A stretch of DNA of 64,000 bases, from NCBI GenBank assembly GCA_014529385.2, contig CM043950.1:71216435-71280434 (forward strand), in the 5' to 3' direction. Below are positions 15,840 to 25,212 of this stretch, in pieces. The translations under genes were made by a program, and so were the position numbers. How positions within the stretch are numbered: the stretch's first letter is position 1; every line of letters begins with the position of its first letter. The notes under the pieces were generated by a model. The model was not told the DNA's origin, ran no database searches, and worked only from the letters and a program-made list of their open reading frames with translations. This DNA is from Adiantum capillus-veneris (Eukaryota > Streptophyta > Polypodiopsida > Polypodiales > Pteridaceae).

Positions 15840-16800
15840 TTATATTTCTTTTTAAATAGCTACTAGGAGGGAATCAAATCCTAGTGGGACACTAGGTGGC
15901 ATGATTTCAAAGATACACTTATTTTAATGCATTATTGCAAGCATGATTACAAAACTTTGTCAAGGAGCAATGTCATGCTTTCATATGGCATGAGGTGTCC
16001 TTTGGAATTAAATGAAAGTCTAGGCTAAGGGGACCACGGAAAGACTTTTTCTGCCAGAAATGGACCCTATTTTGATGAATTTTTTACACAAGGTTCCAAT
16101 CCGAATTGAAAAATGATTTTAAAGTGAAAATCGTAGCTAATGAGTTGAAGTTTCTGCCCATATTTTTACTTTTTTATTTGGAGCCACGATTGAGGAGATA
16201 TGATCAAAATACTAGACCCCAGTCTGCCCACATCATGCAGGGACAGCTCATTTCCAACTTTTCTAATTCCTATTCACACTGGCTCCTCTCTTCTTGTGTA
16301 AACCCTTGGGGGTTCCCTTCACCTATAAAAGGGGACCTCTTCTTCCTTGAAAAGGAACTCAAGCATTCAAGCTATTGATGAGAGGAATTCTTGAGGGAGT
16401 GATTAGTAATGCCTAATTGTACTTAGCCATTAACATAAGCCCAAGCCTACACTTTCTCCTAGAGGGAGACTAGCCATTCTTGCAACAAGCTAACCTTGGA
16501 AGATCAAATCTAATCAAAGAAGGTCTTGCACTTGGTGTATCAATCAAAGTGGAATTACCCACTCTTCTTCTCTCTCCATCAATAATGGTGTCGAAGGGTT
16601 TGTCAAGTAAGATGTGTTCTACATTGATGTTTTCTTGATTTCTTGTTGTTTTGTGTTTCATCTCTAATCCAACATATATATATGTATCTAATCTCATCTC
16701 CTTAAGAAAACCTATCGCTCTCATTCTTAGTAATTCATCCTCTCTGCAAATTCTAGGTTCTCTTTTCTACAGGTATATCTCTCCCCGCAATATCCTTATT
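15840..16800 (+). promoter_or_regulatory. Probable decayed LTR promoter
   Basis: A TATA box (TATAAAA, 16324-16330) sits in ACCTATAAAAGGGG, followed by a C/T-rich leader and then by small conserved open frames at 16886-17267. A strong core promoter followed by these small ORFs matches the layout of the Tat-like element at 58-61 kb. I could not define the LTR ends or a partner copy, so the boundaries are approximate. Confidence 0.4.
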
Positions 16801-16885
16801 ACCTACGGGCAAGAATAGGGCTTGGGAGGAAAACTTCTCATCTCTTCACTTCTCTCATATCTACATTTCTCACATACTATCCTAG

Positions 16886-17040
16886 ATGAATAACCCACAT
16901 GATGATCATTTCTATCGTTTTCACTCTGTACGATCTATTAGAATTAACGTATGGATTAGCCGAAAAATACACTTTCAACAACGTATAGTGTTTCTCTTTG
17001 GTCCAGAAAGGCTTAATGAAATACTTCTTTTGACGTAAGC
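16886..17040 (+). pseudogene. Remnant of the small Tat-associated ORF family (type b)
   Basis: The frame reads MNNPHDDHFYRFHS..., then IRINVWISRKIHFQQR and VFLFGPERLNEIL, and is then cut by a stop. The same core (IRINV-ISRKIHFQQR) occurs at 58022-57804 in the Tat-like element. Function unknown. Confidence 0.6.
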
Positions 17041-17054
17041 GTAGTTATCTTGCT

Positions 17055-17267
17055 ATGAACCAAGAGGATTTGTACACACAATTAATCCCAATCACTAGAC
17101 AAAATATATATATTATGGTAAGCACAAAACTACAATTCCAAAGAACAATTCGTAGCCTATTTGGTCAGCCAAGATTGAATGCCATTAACTCATCTATTAA
17201 CCCTTTCATATTACCCATGATACGATATGACCATAGCCTTGATGTTTTCATTTTCGTATTGTTTTGA
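17055..17267 (+). CDS. Small conserved ORF of unknown function (type a, 70 residues)
   Basis: This 70-residue frame aligns end to end, without gaps, with the frame at 58256-58044 on the other strand. By eye about 47 of 70 residues are identical, and the stop codon is at the same place. Shared blocks are IVSTKLQFQR-like, NPFILP-IRY and SLDV-IFVLF. Equal length plus mostly conservative changes suggest selection on protein. No known domain is recognised. It sits downstream of a TATA-bearing LTR-like stretch, so it is probably the leader-region gene of a decayed Tat/Ogre-type element. Confidence 0.55.
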   Translation: MNQEDLYTQLIPITRQNIYIMVSTKLQFQRTIRSLFGQPRLNAINSSINPFILPMIRYDHSLDVFIFVLF

Positions 17268-17559
17268 CATTCTCTTTTGTGTTCTTTCTTTGTGTGTGTG
17301 AGTGCAAGAGAGAAAGAGTGAGTATTCTTTGATTGCACTTCTTTCCAAACCCTAGTCTTCATGGCATCTATGGTTTAACTCCTTCATATAGTTTTTGTTG
17401 AGTTCTCTCACAAACTCTCACAGCCATAAGCCCGGTGCTTTCCTGGCAAGACCGCAAATTTCTCGACAACGTCGTATCAAGAAAAGTTTCAATGGCCAAA
17501 AATTGTTGGATACACCGAATGACTTGTTCAATGTACAAGTGTACAAGTTAAATGTACAA

Positions 17560-17800
17560 TTGTTGGATACACCGAATCACTTGTTAAATGTACAAGTGCT
17601 GCTAAACAACATTAACGGATGATTGTTTAGGCATATAGCAAGGCTATGAGTTTTTAATGAAAAGGTTTTATTGTTAAATGTAAAATTGTTGGATACACCG
17701 AATGACTTGTTAAATGTACAAGTGCTGCTAAACAACATTAACGGATGATTGTTTAGGCATATAGCAAGGCTATGAGTTTTTAATGAAAAGGTTTTATTGT
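17560..17800. repeat. 126-bp tandem duplication
   Basis: Copies start at 17560 and 17686 (TTGTTGGATACACCGAAT) and are nearly identical through AAAAGGTTTTATTGTT. A shorter partial copy lies at about 17505. The remaining 17801-18572 holds no recognisable gene. Confidence 0.85.
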
Positions 17801-18589
17801 TTGTACCTAGAAGTGATTAATGTTTCACCTTCTATTATGGTTCAAACATTTTAGCAAATGATTGCTGTAGAAAGTACTTAGTTTCTTTTCAAAACTATTT
17901 ATATTCTTCTTTAATGTGTAGAATCACATTCGCCATCTGTATTGGCAAGAATGATCATGTACATACAGATTTCAATTTGTTTTTTGCTAAATGCATGCAC
18001 ACTAGGTGTAATGGGCCTTAGTGTTTATCAAAGGCTGATTTGGAACGGCATGCATATTCATCACATTAGTGCTATGAAGAATTTTTCACTCTATGTGCAG
18101 TATCTCTATGAGATTACTTTGGATCTAGCAATCACCCATAGAGGTCATGGCTCGGTTTGGGTGCTTGTGGATCTTTCAAGTTAACCAAGACGGTTATTGG
18201 GTGAAAGCATGTGTTAGCATGTCGCGTTTTTTGTGCTAGTTAGCATTTTCAAGTTAGCACATCTTAAAAACGTTGGGCATCCGGTAAATTTTTCACAAAT
18301 AATATTAGAATTTGTCGAAGGTTGTACATTTGGATTCCTTATTTCGAGAGCTTTCTATTGATATATCATACATCATAGATCTTGGAGATGTAGCTCATGT
18401 TATTATACTAGTTAGCATATGTCAAAATTGTGCTAGGCATTGTCCGGGACATGAAAAAATGTGACACGTTAACATGCTTTGACCCTATTCCAAATATTGT
18501 TGATTCCTCAACAATGTTGCATGACATTGTGATCCATGTTTACCAGTCATTTGGGAAGACTCTCGGTAAATCCACTACAACACTACATG

Positions 18590-18730
18590 GAGATATCGAC
18601 GCGCGTATATCGACAAAATTAGCAGGGGTCAATATACGAGTCGATATACGTATCGCAATGTGCATCGATATACACGTGGAAAGGCTTTATTTCCCACACG
18701 TATATCAACGCGTATATCAACGCAAAAAAA
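18590..18730. repeat. Left subterminal repeats of the CACTA element
   Basis: Several copies of a CG-rich motif around CGTATATC(G/A)ACG occur in both orientations. In CACTA elements such clustered motifs bind the element-encoded accessory protein; that role is inferred from the family. Confidence 0.7.
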
Positions 18731-18826
18731 TTTGGGGGAAAAAAGCGAAACCCGCGAGCAGCAGGGGCCATTTTCGCCTGTGCTCTGCTCAAATCTTGGC
18801 CTCCACCTGCTGCACAGGTATTATGC

Positions 18827-18898
18827 ACCCCCCCCCCCCCCCCCCCCCCCAAACCCTCTCTCTCTCTCTCTCTCTCTACATTGTGTGTGTGTGTGTAG

Positions 18899-18939
<41 letters not shown>

Positions 18940-18993
18940 GTGTGTGTGTGTAGGAAAGAGAGAGAGAGAGAGAGAGAGAGCGGTGTGTGTGTA

Positions 18994-19047
<54 letters not shown>

Positions 19048-19093
19048 GTGTGTGTGTAGGAAAGAGAGAGAGAGAGATAGATAGATAGATAGT
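18827..19093. repeat. Compound microsatellite: poly-C, (CT)n, (GT)n, (GA)n, (GATA)n
   Basis: A C run of about 23 bp is followed by CT, then alternating blocks GTGTGTGTGTAGG and (GA)n repeated at least four times, ending in GATA units. The block borders the 3' end of the minus-strand LINE. Confidence 0.95.
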
Positions 19094-19145
19094 TCTATTA
19101 TCGTCCTGGGAGGTCAAATATGACCTATGGGACCAAATGAACATG

Positions 19146-22100
19146 TCACGTGGTGTGAATGGAGTTCATAAGTGACTCTCGATGCTCAAAAATGGCTGAA
19201 ATGAGCGTCGCAATAGAGAGTCCACATCGTGGTTGGGAGAGGAAGGTATGTAGGGAGAGTTCATGGCTGAATATATGAGGAAAAGAGGACCTAATGTGGT
19301 CAAAAGCTGAGCACTCAAGTAGTGTGTGGTACTCACTCTCTCGCACTTGACGAGGGCATAAGGTGCAAAGTCGATGACACTCCTCGCCAATGCCCCAACG
19401 TCCTGTCTCGCAGCGTAGAGAATGGGAGCTAAGACGAATGGAGGCAATGGTGCGGATCGCACTCAACGGGATGGGCTCAAGGATGTAGGAATGGGTTCGG
19501 TTACCTCGTTCTGAGAAGAAGAGAGATTTGTAGTTTGGGGCAACGTGTGTGGTGTAATGGCTGAAGCGAGAACCTCCGGATTTCTCCCAAGCCATGATAC
19601 ATTGGCGTTGTAAGAAGGCCTCATTAACTTGGGAGTCGATCGATGCATCCTTGACCAAGTGACATGCATCCCATCTTCCAAACCATTTCTTGATATCAAG
19701 CATCCACCCCGAACTTAGTATTTTGCTCTTGCATGTCTTTTGAACCTTTTGACTTGCTTCATATGCGATTCTAGGAAGTCGATGCAAAGGGCTACGTTGT
19801 GTCTTACGCATGTACTCCACAACCCTTTCCATGCCCAAGACCTCAATGGGAAGCGATCCGGACTCAAGAAGTAAGAGCATGTAGGGTGTTTGTGTCTTGA
19901 CTTGGAGAAAGTTGGTGAGAAAACGCTGTTGGACATTCTCAAACTCTTTCCAAGTAGACTTCCCGATGCTTCCACCCCACACCTCCACTCCATAAAGAAG
20001 CACCGGTGTCACCAATGTGTCAAAGAGGTACTTTTTGAGAGCCCAACACTTGATCTCTCCTGCATTGCACATGTTCTCAAATGCATAATAATCTACCACT
20101 TCAAGTTTCTCATTGTTGTATACAATGCATGGATTTTCGTCATTGAGGGTCTTTACAAGCATAACCTTGGTTTTGGATCCATTCACGATCAGCCCGCTAT
20201 GTAGGCAAAAGCGTTCCAAGACACTCATAAGCTTTTGTGCATCTTCTAAGGTATGTGCCAAGAGCACTACATCATCGGCATAAAGCAAAAGCATGATCAC
20301 CGCATTTCCAATCTTAACCTCTTCTATGCCTTCTTGCTGCATAAAATCAAGAACCATGTATTCCAATTCATCAATGAGTAGCCCAAAGAGGGTTGGGGAA
20401 AGTGGGCATCCTTGTTTGACACCAATAGTGCTTGCAAAAAATTCTGAAATTCCATCTCCCATACGTAATCGACATATCACTTTTTGGTAGATGCGAAAGA
20501 CTGCATGCATAAATTCTCTCGGCACTTGAAGGCTTTGCATACGTCTCCAAAGATTTCCTCGCGGTACCATGTCAAAAGCTTTCTTGAAATCCACAAAGCA
20601 ACAATACAACTTTTTTCCTTTCAATCGAGACGCTTCCATAAGAACTCGAAGAGTGACAAGGTGATCAATAGTGCTATGATGCTTTCGAAAACCTGCTTGG
20701 CCAAGCGCACGTTTGCCATTCTTTTCAGCCCATTCACTTATCTTCATCTCCATGATACATCCAAATAACTTTGCCATCAAAGAACCAACCATTATAGTGC
20801 GATAGTTGTTCACATTGTTTACATCTCCTCCTTTGTGCAAAGGTTTGATCCAATTTGCACTCCAATCATGAGGCATGCCATACTGAAGTGCAAGGTTAAA
20901 CATATCGCATATCCAATATCGTGTTTTCTTGCTTGTCCATTTAATCATTTCAGCCTTGACACCTTGAAGGTCACCTGCCTTGCGAGTAGCAAGTTTCTCA
21001 AGCGCGCGGCATACATCTTCAATGGTAAAGAAGGGAGACATAAATGGAAGGGAGCTACAACCCTCCATCTTATCAACATTGGGTTGCTCATAGAGGTTCT
21101 TACAATGCATATACATATCCTCAAGAGTCAAGTCACCAAAGCTCTCAACGCGCTTGCCTTTTAGATTTTGCCAAAACTTGCCACATGCATGTGCTTTCTC
21201 TTGTGCTAAAAGAAGTTGTTTTTTGACTTCCCACCTTCTCCTCTTCTTTTGAACAAGTGCTTTGTATGTGTGTGAACATTCCAAGTAAACTTCCTTGTCT
21301 TTGATTGCATCCAATCTTAGCAAGTGTTTTCGGGCTTGACTACATTCCATGTCAAACCATTTCTTCTTGGTGCTACCCTTCTTAGACCTTTTGCAAGACA
21401 TGTGTTTCACCGAAAAGCATTCCTTCGCACAAGAGAAAATTACTTCTTTGAAAACTTTCCACTTGCATTCTAATGTTGGGCTCCCTTGATGCTCTATCAT
21501 GCTTAACATTTGGTCCACCATATCAGCATATATAAGTGCTCGTTTGAAGTCTAGACGTAGGTACAAATGATTCACATCATGATTGGAGGCTACATGCTCG
21601 GGCCGTTTACCACACTTGAGGTCAATACATAACATCCTATGATCCGATTCCGGATTCCATTCACCAAGTGTAAAGCTTTGTATGCATTCTAGAGTGGCTT
21701 CTGAGAACAACATATAGTCAATCACGCTAGCACCATTGTGCTTTCTACATGTAAAGTCATTGGTGCCTTGCCATAGAGATACACCATTTGCAATGAGCAT
21801 TCCGGTACTATTGCACATATGTAGAAGTGACTTTCCATAGTGATCCACTTCTTTTGCATCATTAGAACTTCGATTATACATGTATGAGTCATCCACTCTT
21901 CTTGATACATGCGGCATGTCGACTTGTTGTGTGTCGTGTTGTAACATATTTGTGCGAGCATTCATGTCTCCAAAAACAATGACTTCACCTTGATCCTTGT
22001 AATGAGCAATGTCTTCCTCTAGTTCAACAAAGGGCTGATCTCTATCCATATTCAAGCGAGCATAAAAGTTGGAGTCATAGTGAGGAATGTAGCAGCCGGC

Positions 22101-22439
22101 CACAAACATGACTTGACCATTTGGTGGGCTGATTTTCAGCCATAAGTAGCGTTTATACTTATCTTCTTTGACAATGGAAACATCTTTCAAACCCTTTTTG
22201 GTCATACATGCTACGCCTCCTTGGCCTCTTCGTTGCTTTGCATTTTTGGCCCACATCAAAGAATGTACATCGTATTTGTCAAATCCAAGAATTCGTTGCG
22301 CATCATGCTCCCATGTTTCGACAAGAAGTATCACATCGGAGTCATTGGTAAGCTCATCAATGCCAATTCCCGCATTCCATGGATACCCGTTACAATTCCA
22401 AAAGCTTATTCGCAAGCGTGAGTTGGTCTCATAGATCAT
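19146..22439 (-). CDS. LINE ORF2: endonuclease and reverse transcriptase (1097 residues)
   Basis: The protein nicks target DNA and copies the LINE RNA there. An apurinic-type endonuclease comes first: SFWNCNG near residue 13, VETWEH near 40, GDMNART near 155, and SDHRML near 265. Reverse transcriptase follows: FVDFKKAFDMVPR near 615, GVKQGCPLSP near 665, and the catalytic YADDVVLL near 720. A Cys/His segment (CTLC...HTLLEC) near 1040 closes the protein. The frame has no stop. After EKLEVVD (about residue 765) the text jumps to YYAFENMC; relatives normally have about 30-40 residues starting YLG there, so an in-frame deletion is likely. It starts 6 bases after the ORF1 stop and in the same frame. 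Confidence 0.92.
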   Translation of the reverse strand: MIYETNSRLRISFWNCNGYPWNAGIGIDELTNDSDVILLVETWEHDAQRILGFDKYDVHSLMWAKNAKQRRGQGGVACMTKKGLKDVSIVKEDKYKRYLWLKISPPNGQVMFVAGCYIPHYDSNFYARLNMDRDQPFVELEEDIAHYKDQGEVIVFGDMNARTNMLQHDTQQVDMPHVSRRVDDSYMYNRSSNDAKEVDHYGKSLLHMCNSTGMLIANGVSLWQGTNDFTCRKHNGASVIDYMLFSEATLECIQSFTLGEWNPESDHRMLCIDLKCGKRPEHVASNHDVNHLYLRLDFKRALIYADMVDQMLSMIEHQGSPTLECKWKVFKEVIFSCAKECFSVKHMSCKRSKKGSTKKKWFDMECSQARKHLLRLDAIKDKEVYLECSHTYKALVQKKRRRWEVKKQLLLAQEKAHACGKFWQNLKGKRVESFGDLTLEDMYMHCKNLYEQPNVDKMEGCSSLPFMSPFFTIEDVCRALEKLATRKAGDLQGVKAEMIKWTSKKTRYWICDMFNLALQYGMPHDWSANWIKPLHKGGDVNNVNNYRTIMVGSLMAKLFGCIMEMKISEWAEKNGKRALGQAGFRKHHSTIDHLVTLRVLMEASRLKGKKLYCCFVDFKKAFDMVPRGNLWRRMQSLQVPREFMHAVFRIYQKVICRLRMGDGISEFFASTIGVKQGCPLSPTLFGLLIDELEYMVLDFMQQEGIEEVKIGNAVIMLLLYADDVVLLAHTLEDAQKLMSVLERFCLHSGLIVNGSKTKVMLVKTLNDENPCIVYNNEKLEVVDYYAFENMCNAGEIKCWALKKYLFDTLVTPVLLYGVEVWGGSIGKSTWKEFENVQQRFLTNFLQVKTQTPYMLLLLESGSLPIEVLGMERVVEYMRKTQRSPLHRLPRIAYEASQKVQKTCKSKILSSGWMLDIKKWFGRWDACHLVKDASIDSQVNEAFLQRQCIMAWEKSGGSRFSHYTTHVAPNYKSLFFSERGNRTHSYILEPIPLSAIRTIASIRLSSHSLRCETGRWGIGEECHRLCTLCPRQVRESEYHTLLECSAFDHIRSSFPHIFSHELSLHTFLSQPRCGLSIATLISAIFEHRESLMNSIHTT

Positions 22440-22445
22440 GTGTCC

Positions 22446-23387
22446 CTATTTGTTGGGTGGACTTGCATCCTCCTCAAGTGACTTTTCTTCTTGAGATGAT
22501 ACCTTAACCTTCTTGCTTCTTTCTTCGTATGCTTTGCGACGTACATTTTGTTGCATAAGAGTGCGATCCTCATATACATTACAACCCGTTCCTTTGAGGT
22601 AGATCCAACCATTGTCAAGGATGATCTTTCTCTTTACCTCATCAGCCATGGTACATACAATAGGTCTTTCTCCCGAGCGAGGGACTCCTTGTTTTCCAAC
22701 TCGATGTGCACCATAAGCCATGATTCCTGACATGCCAAAGTGTGTAGCAAAAAACTCTTCAATAGCAACCGCAAGAGATTGGGGTGTTTCCATGCTTTCC
22801 TCCTTGATTCCACGAATGACGATGTTCTTTGAGCGTTTTTGTCGTTCTTGCAATTCTTGAGTGTCCACATTCTCTACATTCTTTGCTTGGACAACGGCTT
22901 GCGTGATAGGAGATGTAGAAACCACATTATCCTTACATATATCAGCCCATGATTTGGATGCATTTCTCATCTCACATACATCATGTCGTATTGTATCTAT
23001 CGTTTCCTCTTTCAATACATGATCACTCTCAACTTTGCTCAAGCGCTCTTTCACTACATTCATGTCCACAAGAGAGCGTTTACATTCTTGAACTTCATTC
23101 TCAAGATGCATCAAGCGTGTTGTTTGCATTTCAAGAACCTTCTTGAGGTGCTCATTCTCCACAACGAGAACTCTTAAAGTACCATTCTCCATTGCAAGTG
23201 CGCGCAACTCTTCACCTTGCTTGTTGACGGTTTCTTGTAACGAGATCAAGTAAGCCATGATCATTGCTTCCGTTGTTGTAGACGATGTGGTTGGATTAGC
23301 ATCCAAATTCCTTGGAGATTTTGCATCATTCTCCATAGCGAGTGTGGCTTTTCCACCCTTGCGAGTTTTGTCTGACATTGCCTTCAA
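22446..23387 (-). CDS. LINE ORF1: coiled-coil and RRM-like RNA-binding protein (313 residues)
   Basis: In L1-type LINEs ORF1 coats the RNA and forms trimers. Residues 45-130 form a long heptad-rich coiled coil (LQETVNKQGEELRAL, LEMQTTRLMHLENEV). Residues about 185-290 resemble the L1 RRM and C-terminal domain: RSKNIVIRGIKEE, then AHRVGK, RPIVCTMADEVKRKIIL and VYEDRT. There is no zinc knuckle, which many seed-plant L1 ORF1 proteins have. The start was chosen at the first ATG of the frame. It ends PPNK then TAG; six bases later ORF2 begins in the same frame, which suggests readthrough, reinitiation, or a recent stop in a fused frame. Confidence 0.85.
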   Translation of the reverse strand: MKAMSDKTRKGGKATLAMENDAKSPRNLDANPTTSSTTTEAMIMAYLISLQETVNKQGEELRALAMENGTLRVLVVENEHLKKVLEMQTTRLMHLENEVQECKRSLVDMNVVKERLSKVESDHVLKEETIDTIRHDVCEMRNASKSWADICKDNVVSTSPITQAVVQAKNVENVDTQELQERQKRSKNIVIRGIKEESMETPQSLAVAIEEFFATHFGMSGIMAYGAHRVGKQGVPRSGERPIVCTMADEVKRKIILDNGWIYLKGTGCNVYEDRTLMQQNVRRKAYEERSKKVKVSSQEEKSLEEDASPPNK

Positions 23388-23600
23388 GTCGGCAACAAAA
23401 ACGCAAAGTTTTGACAGTTTTTTCAGTTCTGAGATGCTGTTACAGCAAAGCCTTTCATTACACAGAAAAATTCTGTCTTTACATCAATGCGTAGAGGGCT
23501 TCGTGCTCTTCGATTGAGGCTATAGATCACCTAAATCGGAGTTCGGATGAGCAAGTTATGGTCAAAAGAGTGAACTGCTGCCTACTAGGTCAAAAAACGG

Positions 23601-23602
<2 letters not shown>

Positions 23603-23663
<61 letters not shown>

Positions 23664-23684
23664 GTGTGTGTGTGTGTGTGTGTA

Positions 23685-23743
<59 letters not shown>

Positions 23744-23767
23744 AATGTGTGTGTGTGTGTAGGTAAT

Positions 23768-23820
<53 letters not shown>
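23603..23820. repeat. (GT)n/(GA)n compound microsatellite
   Basis: Blocks GTGTGT, GAGAGA, GTGTGTGTAGG and GAGAGA are repeated twice, in the same block order as 18882-19078. This hints that both arrays share an origin. Confidence 0.95.
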
Positions 23821-23824
<4 letters not shown>

Positions 23825-23859
23825 AATGTATGCTTAGGAAATTAAAATTAAAGAGAAAT

Positions 23860-24240
23860 GAAATGAAATGTTATATTAACGTCTTCGAAAGGCCAAAGTG
23901 ACCTATGAGACATGAGACAAGAAAGTTACAATGTGATGGATCTGATACAAAGTCAGAGTAAGAAGATGAAAAAATAAAATATTATGGAATCCTAAACTAC
24001 TGGGTATGGACTAAACGGCTAAACCAGCTAGCTAGGATAGGTAGATCATAGGAGATCCAGCAGCTGTCGCTGGCGGATCTCATCAATCTCCTCCATGGTC
24101 AGTAGTCTGACCGGGCGTTATGCATGTCGAGCCAAAGTGACCTAGCTAGATCCTCTGATGCAGCCTCTGTCGATGTTGTGCAGTCCTCCGCAGTCGTGGA
24201 TGTCTAGATCTCCCTAGCTCAGTCGCTCGTTCGATCAGTA
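23860..24240 (-). mobile_element. Truncated LINE 3' end
   Basis: On the minus strand the frame reads EEIDEIRQRQLLDLL and then stops, a sequence typical of the end of a LINE ORF2 followed by a 3' tail. The plus-strand string GACCTATGAGAC near 23909 resembles GACCTATGGGAC at 19121 in the tail of the nearby full LINE. This fits a 5'-truncated copy of a related family. Confidence 0.55.
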
Positions 24241-24259
24241 GAGAGATAGGGAAGTAGAG

Positions 24260-24261
24260 AG

Positions 24262-24343
<82 letters not shown>

Positions 24344-24368
24344 GAAATAGAGAGATAGAGAAAGAGAG

Positions 24369-24465
<97 letters not shown>

Positions 24466-24615
24466 TAGGGAAGTGAAGAGTGAGACAGAGAGAGATATGA
24501 AAATAAGGAAATAGAGAGAGAAAGAGGGATAGCAAGAGCGAGATCGAGAGAGAGAGAGAGAGAAAGAGAGATAGCGAGAGTGAGATCGAGAGAGAAAGAG
24601 AGATCGAGATCGCTT
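24260..24615. repeat. (GA)n and (AT)n compound microsatellite
   Basis: (GA)n at 24262-24340, (AT)n at 24370-24426, (GA)n at 24427-24460, then imperfect GA with CGAGATC interruptions. Open frames here are repeat artefacts. 24616-25090 shows no gene. Confidence 0.95.
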
Positions 24616-25092
24616 TTTTGAGCAAGAACCATGCAAGGCTTCTGAATCTTTCTCAAGTTGCTCATCCATCTCCACATTATCTTATGGCTTGGACATGGAG
24701 GCCCCGTCCAGTTTACAATCAGGTAGAAAACTTTCATTGGGCTGAGAACTTCCATGGCTTGTGCATGTGGTGAAAAAAACACCAGGATGGGCATAATATC
24801 CTTGGAAAAACCTGTGCAAAAAATTGCAAACAGACGAAACATTACAAAAATGACAAAAATGGTCATGCTTTAATATATGATTCATCAAGTGCGGCATTGG
24901 AAAGCTTTCTCTGGCAGGCTACCTCGGAATGTAGGCAGGTGGGTTCGTAGACAGAGAAGAAACTATGGAACTAAAAGAGGCAAAGGGGTTTTACCTACTA
25001 CATGCATTGCCATGTACACCTAGGAGTGCACGTATGTAGACACCCATATAGGATTTGACCAATAAAGACGAGATTTTGACCCGGTGGTCCTG

Positions 25093-25128
25093 ATCTCCGT
25101 ACACCTCTGGACTGAGGTGTACGGAGAT
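25093..25128. repeat. 15-bp perfect inverted repeat upstream of the transposase
   Basis: Arms 25093-25107 and 25114-25128 (ATCTCCGTACACCTC and its complement) are separated by TGGACT. It lies 85 bp before the first ATG of the transposase, so it could be a regulatory hairpin; the role is unknown. Confidence 0.8.
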
Positions 25129-25212
25129 TGGGCAAGACTAGAGAATGCGAGGTAGTTTACATTGTGAGGAGTATATATATATATATTAAAACAACATTCA
25201 TAATCATTGTAG

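Larger units (their letters stand above)
19094..23590 (-). mobile_element. LINE (non-LTR) retrotransposon, near full length
   Basis: Two ORFs lie on the minus strand: ORF1 (23387-22446) and ORF2 (22439-19146), with about 200 bp of leader above ORF1. The 3' end, read on minus, finishes in TAGAACTATCTATC and runs into (GATA/GA)n on the plus strand, as expected for a LINE with a simple-repeat tail. It lies inside the CACTA element between its left end and the transposase gene. I could not define the target duplication because both edges are simple repeats. Confidence 0.85.

Noticed and set aside
13822-18572. tRNA or rRNA genes
   Set aside because: No cloverleaf box A/B sequences or rRNA-like blocks were recognised by eye here or elsewhere in the window.
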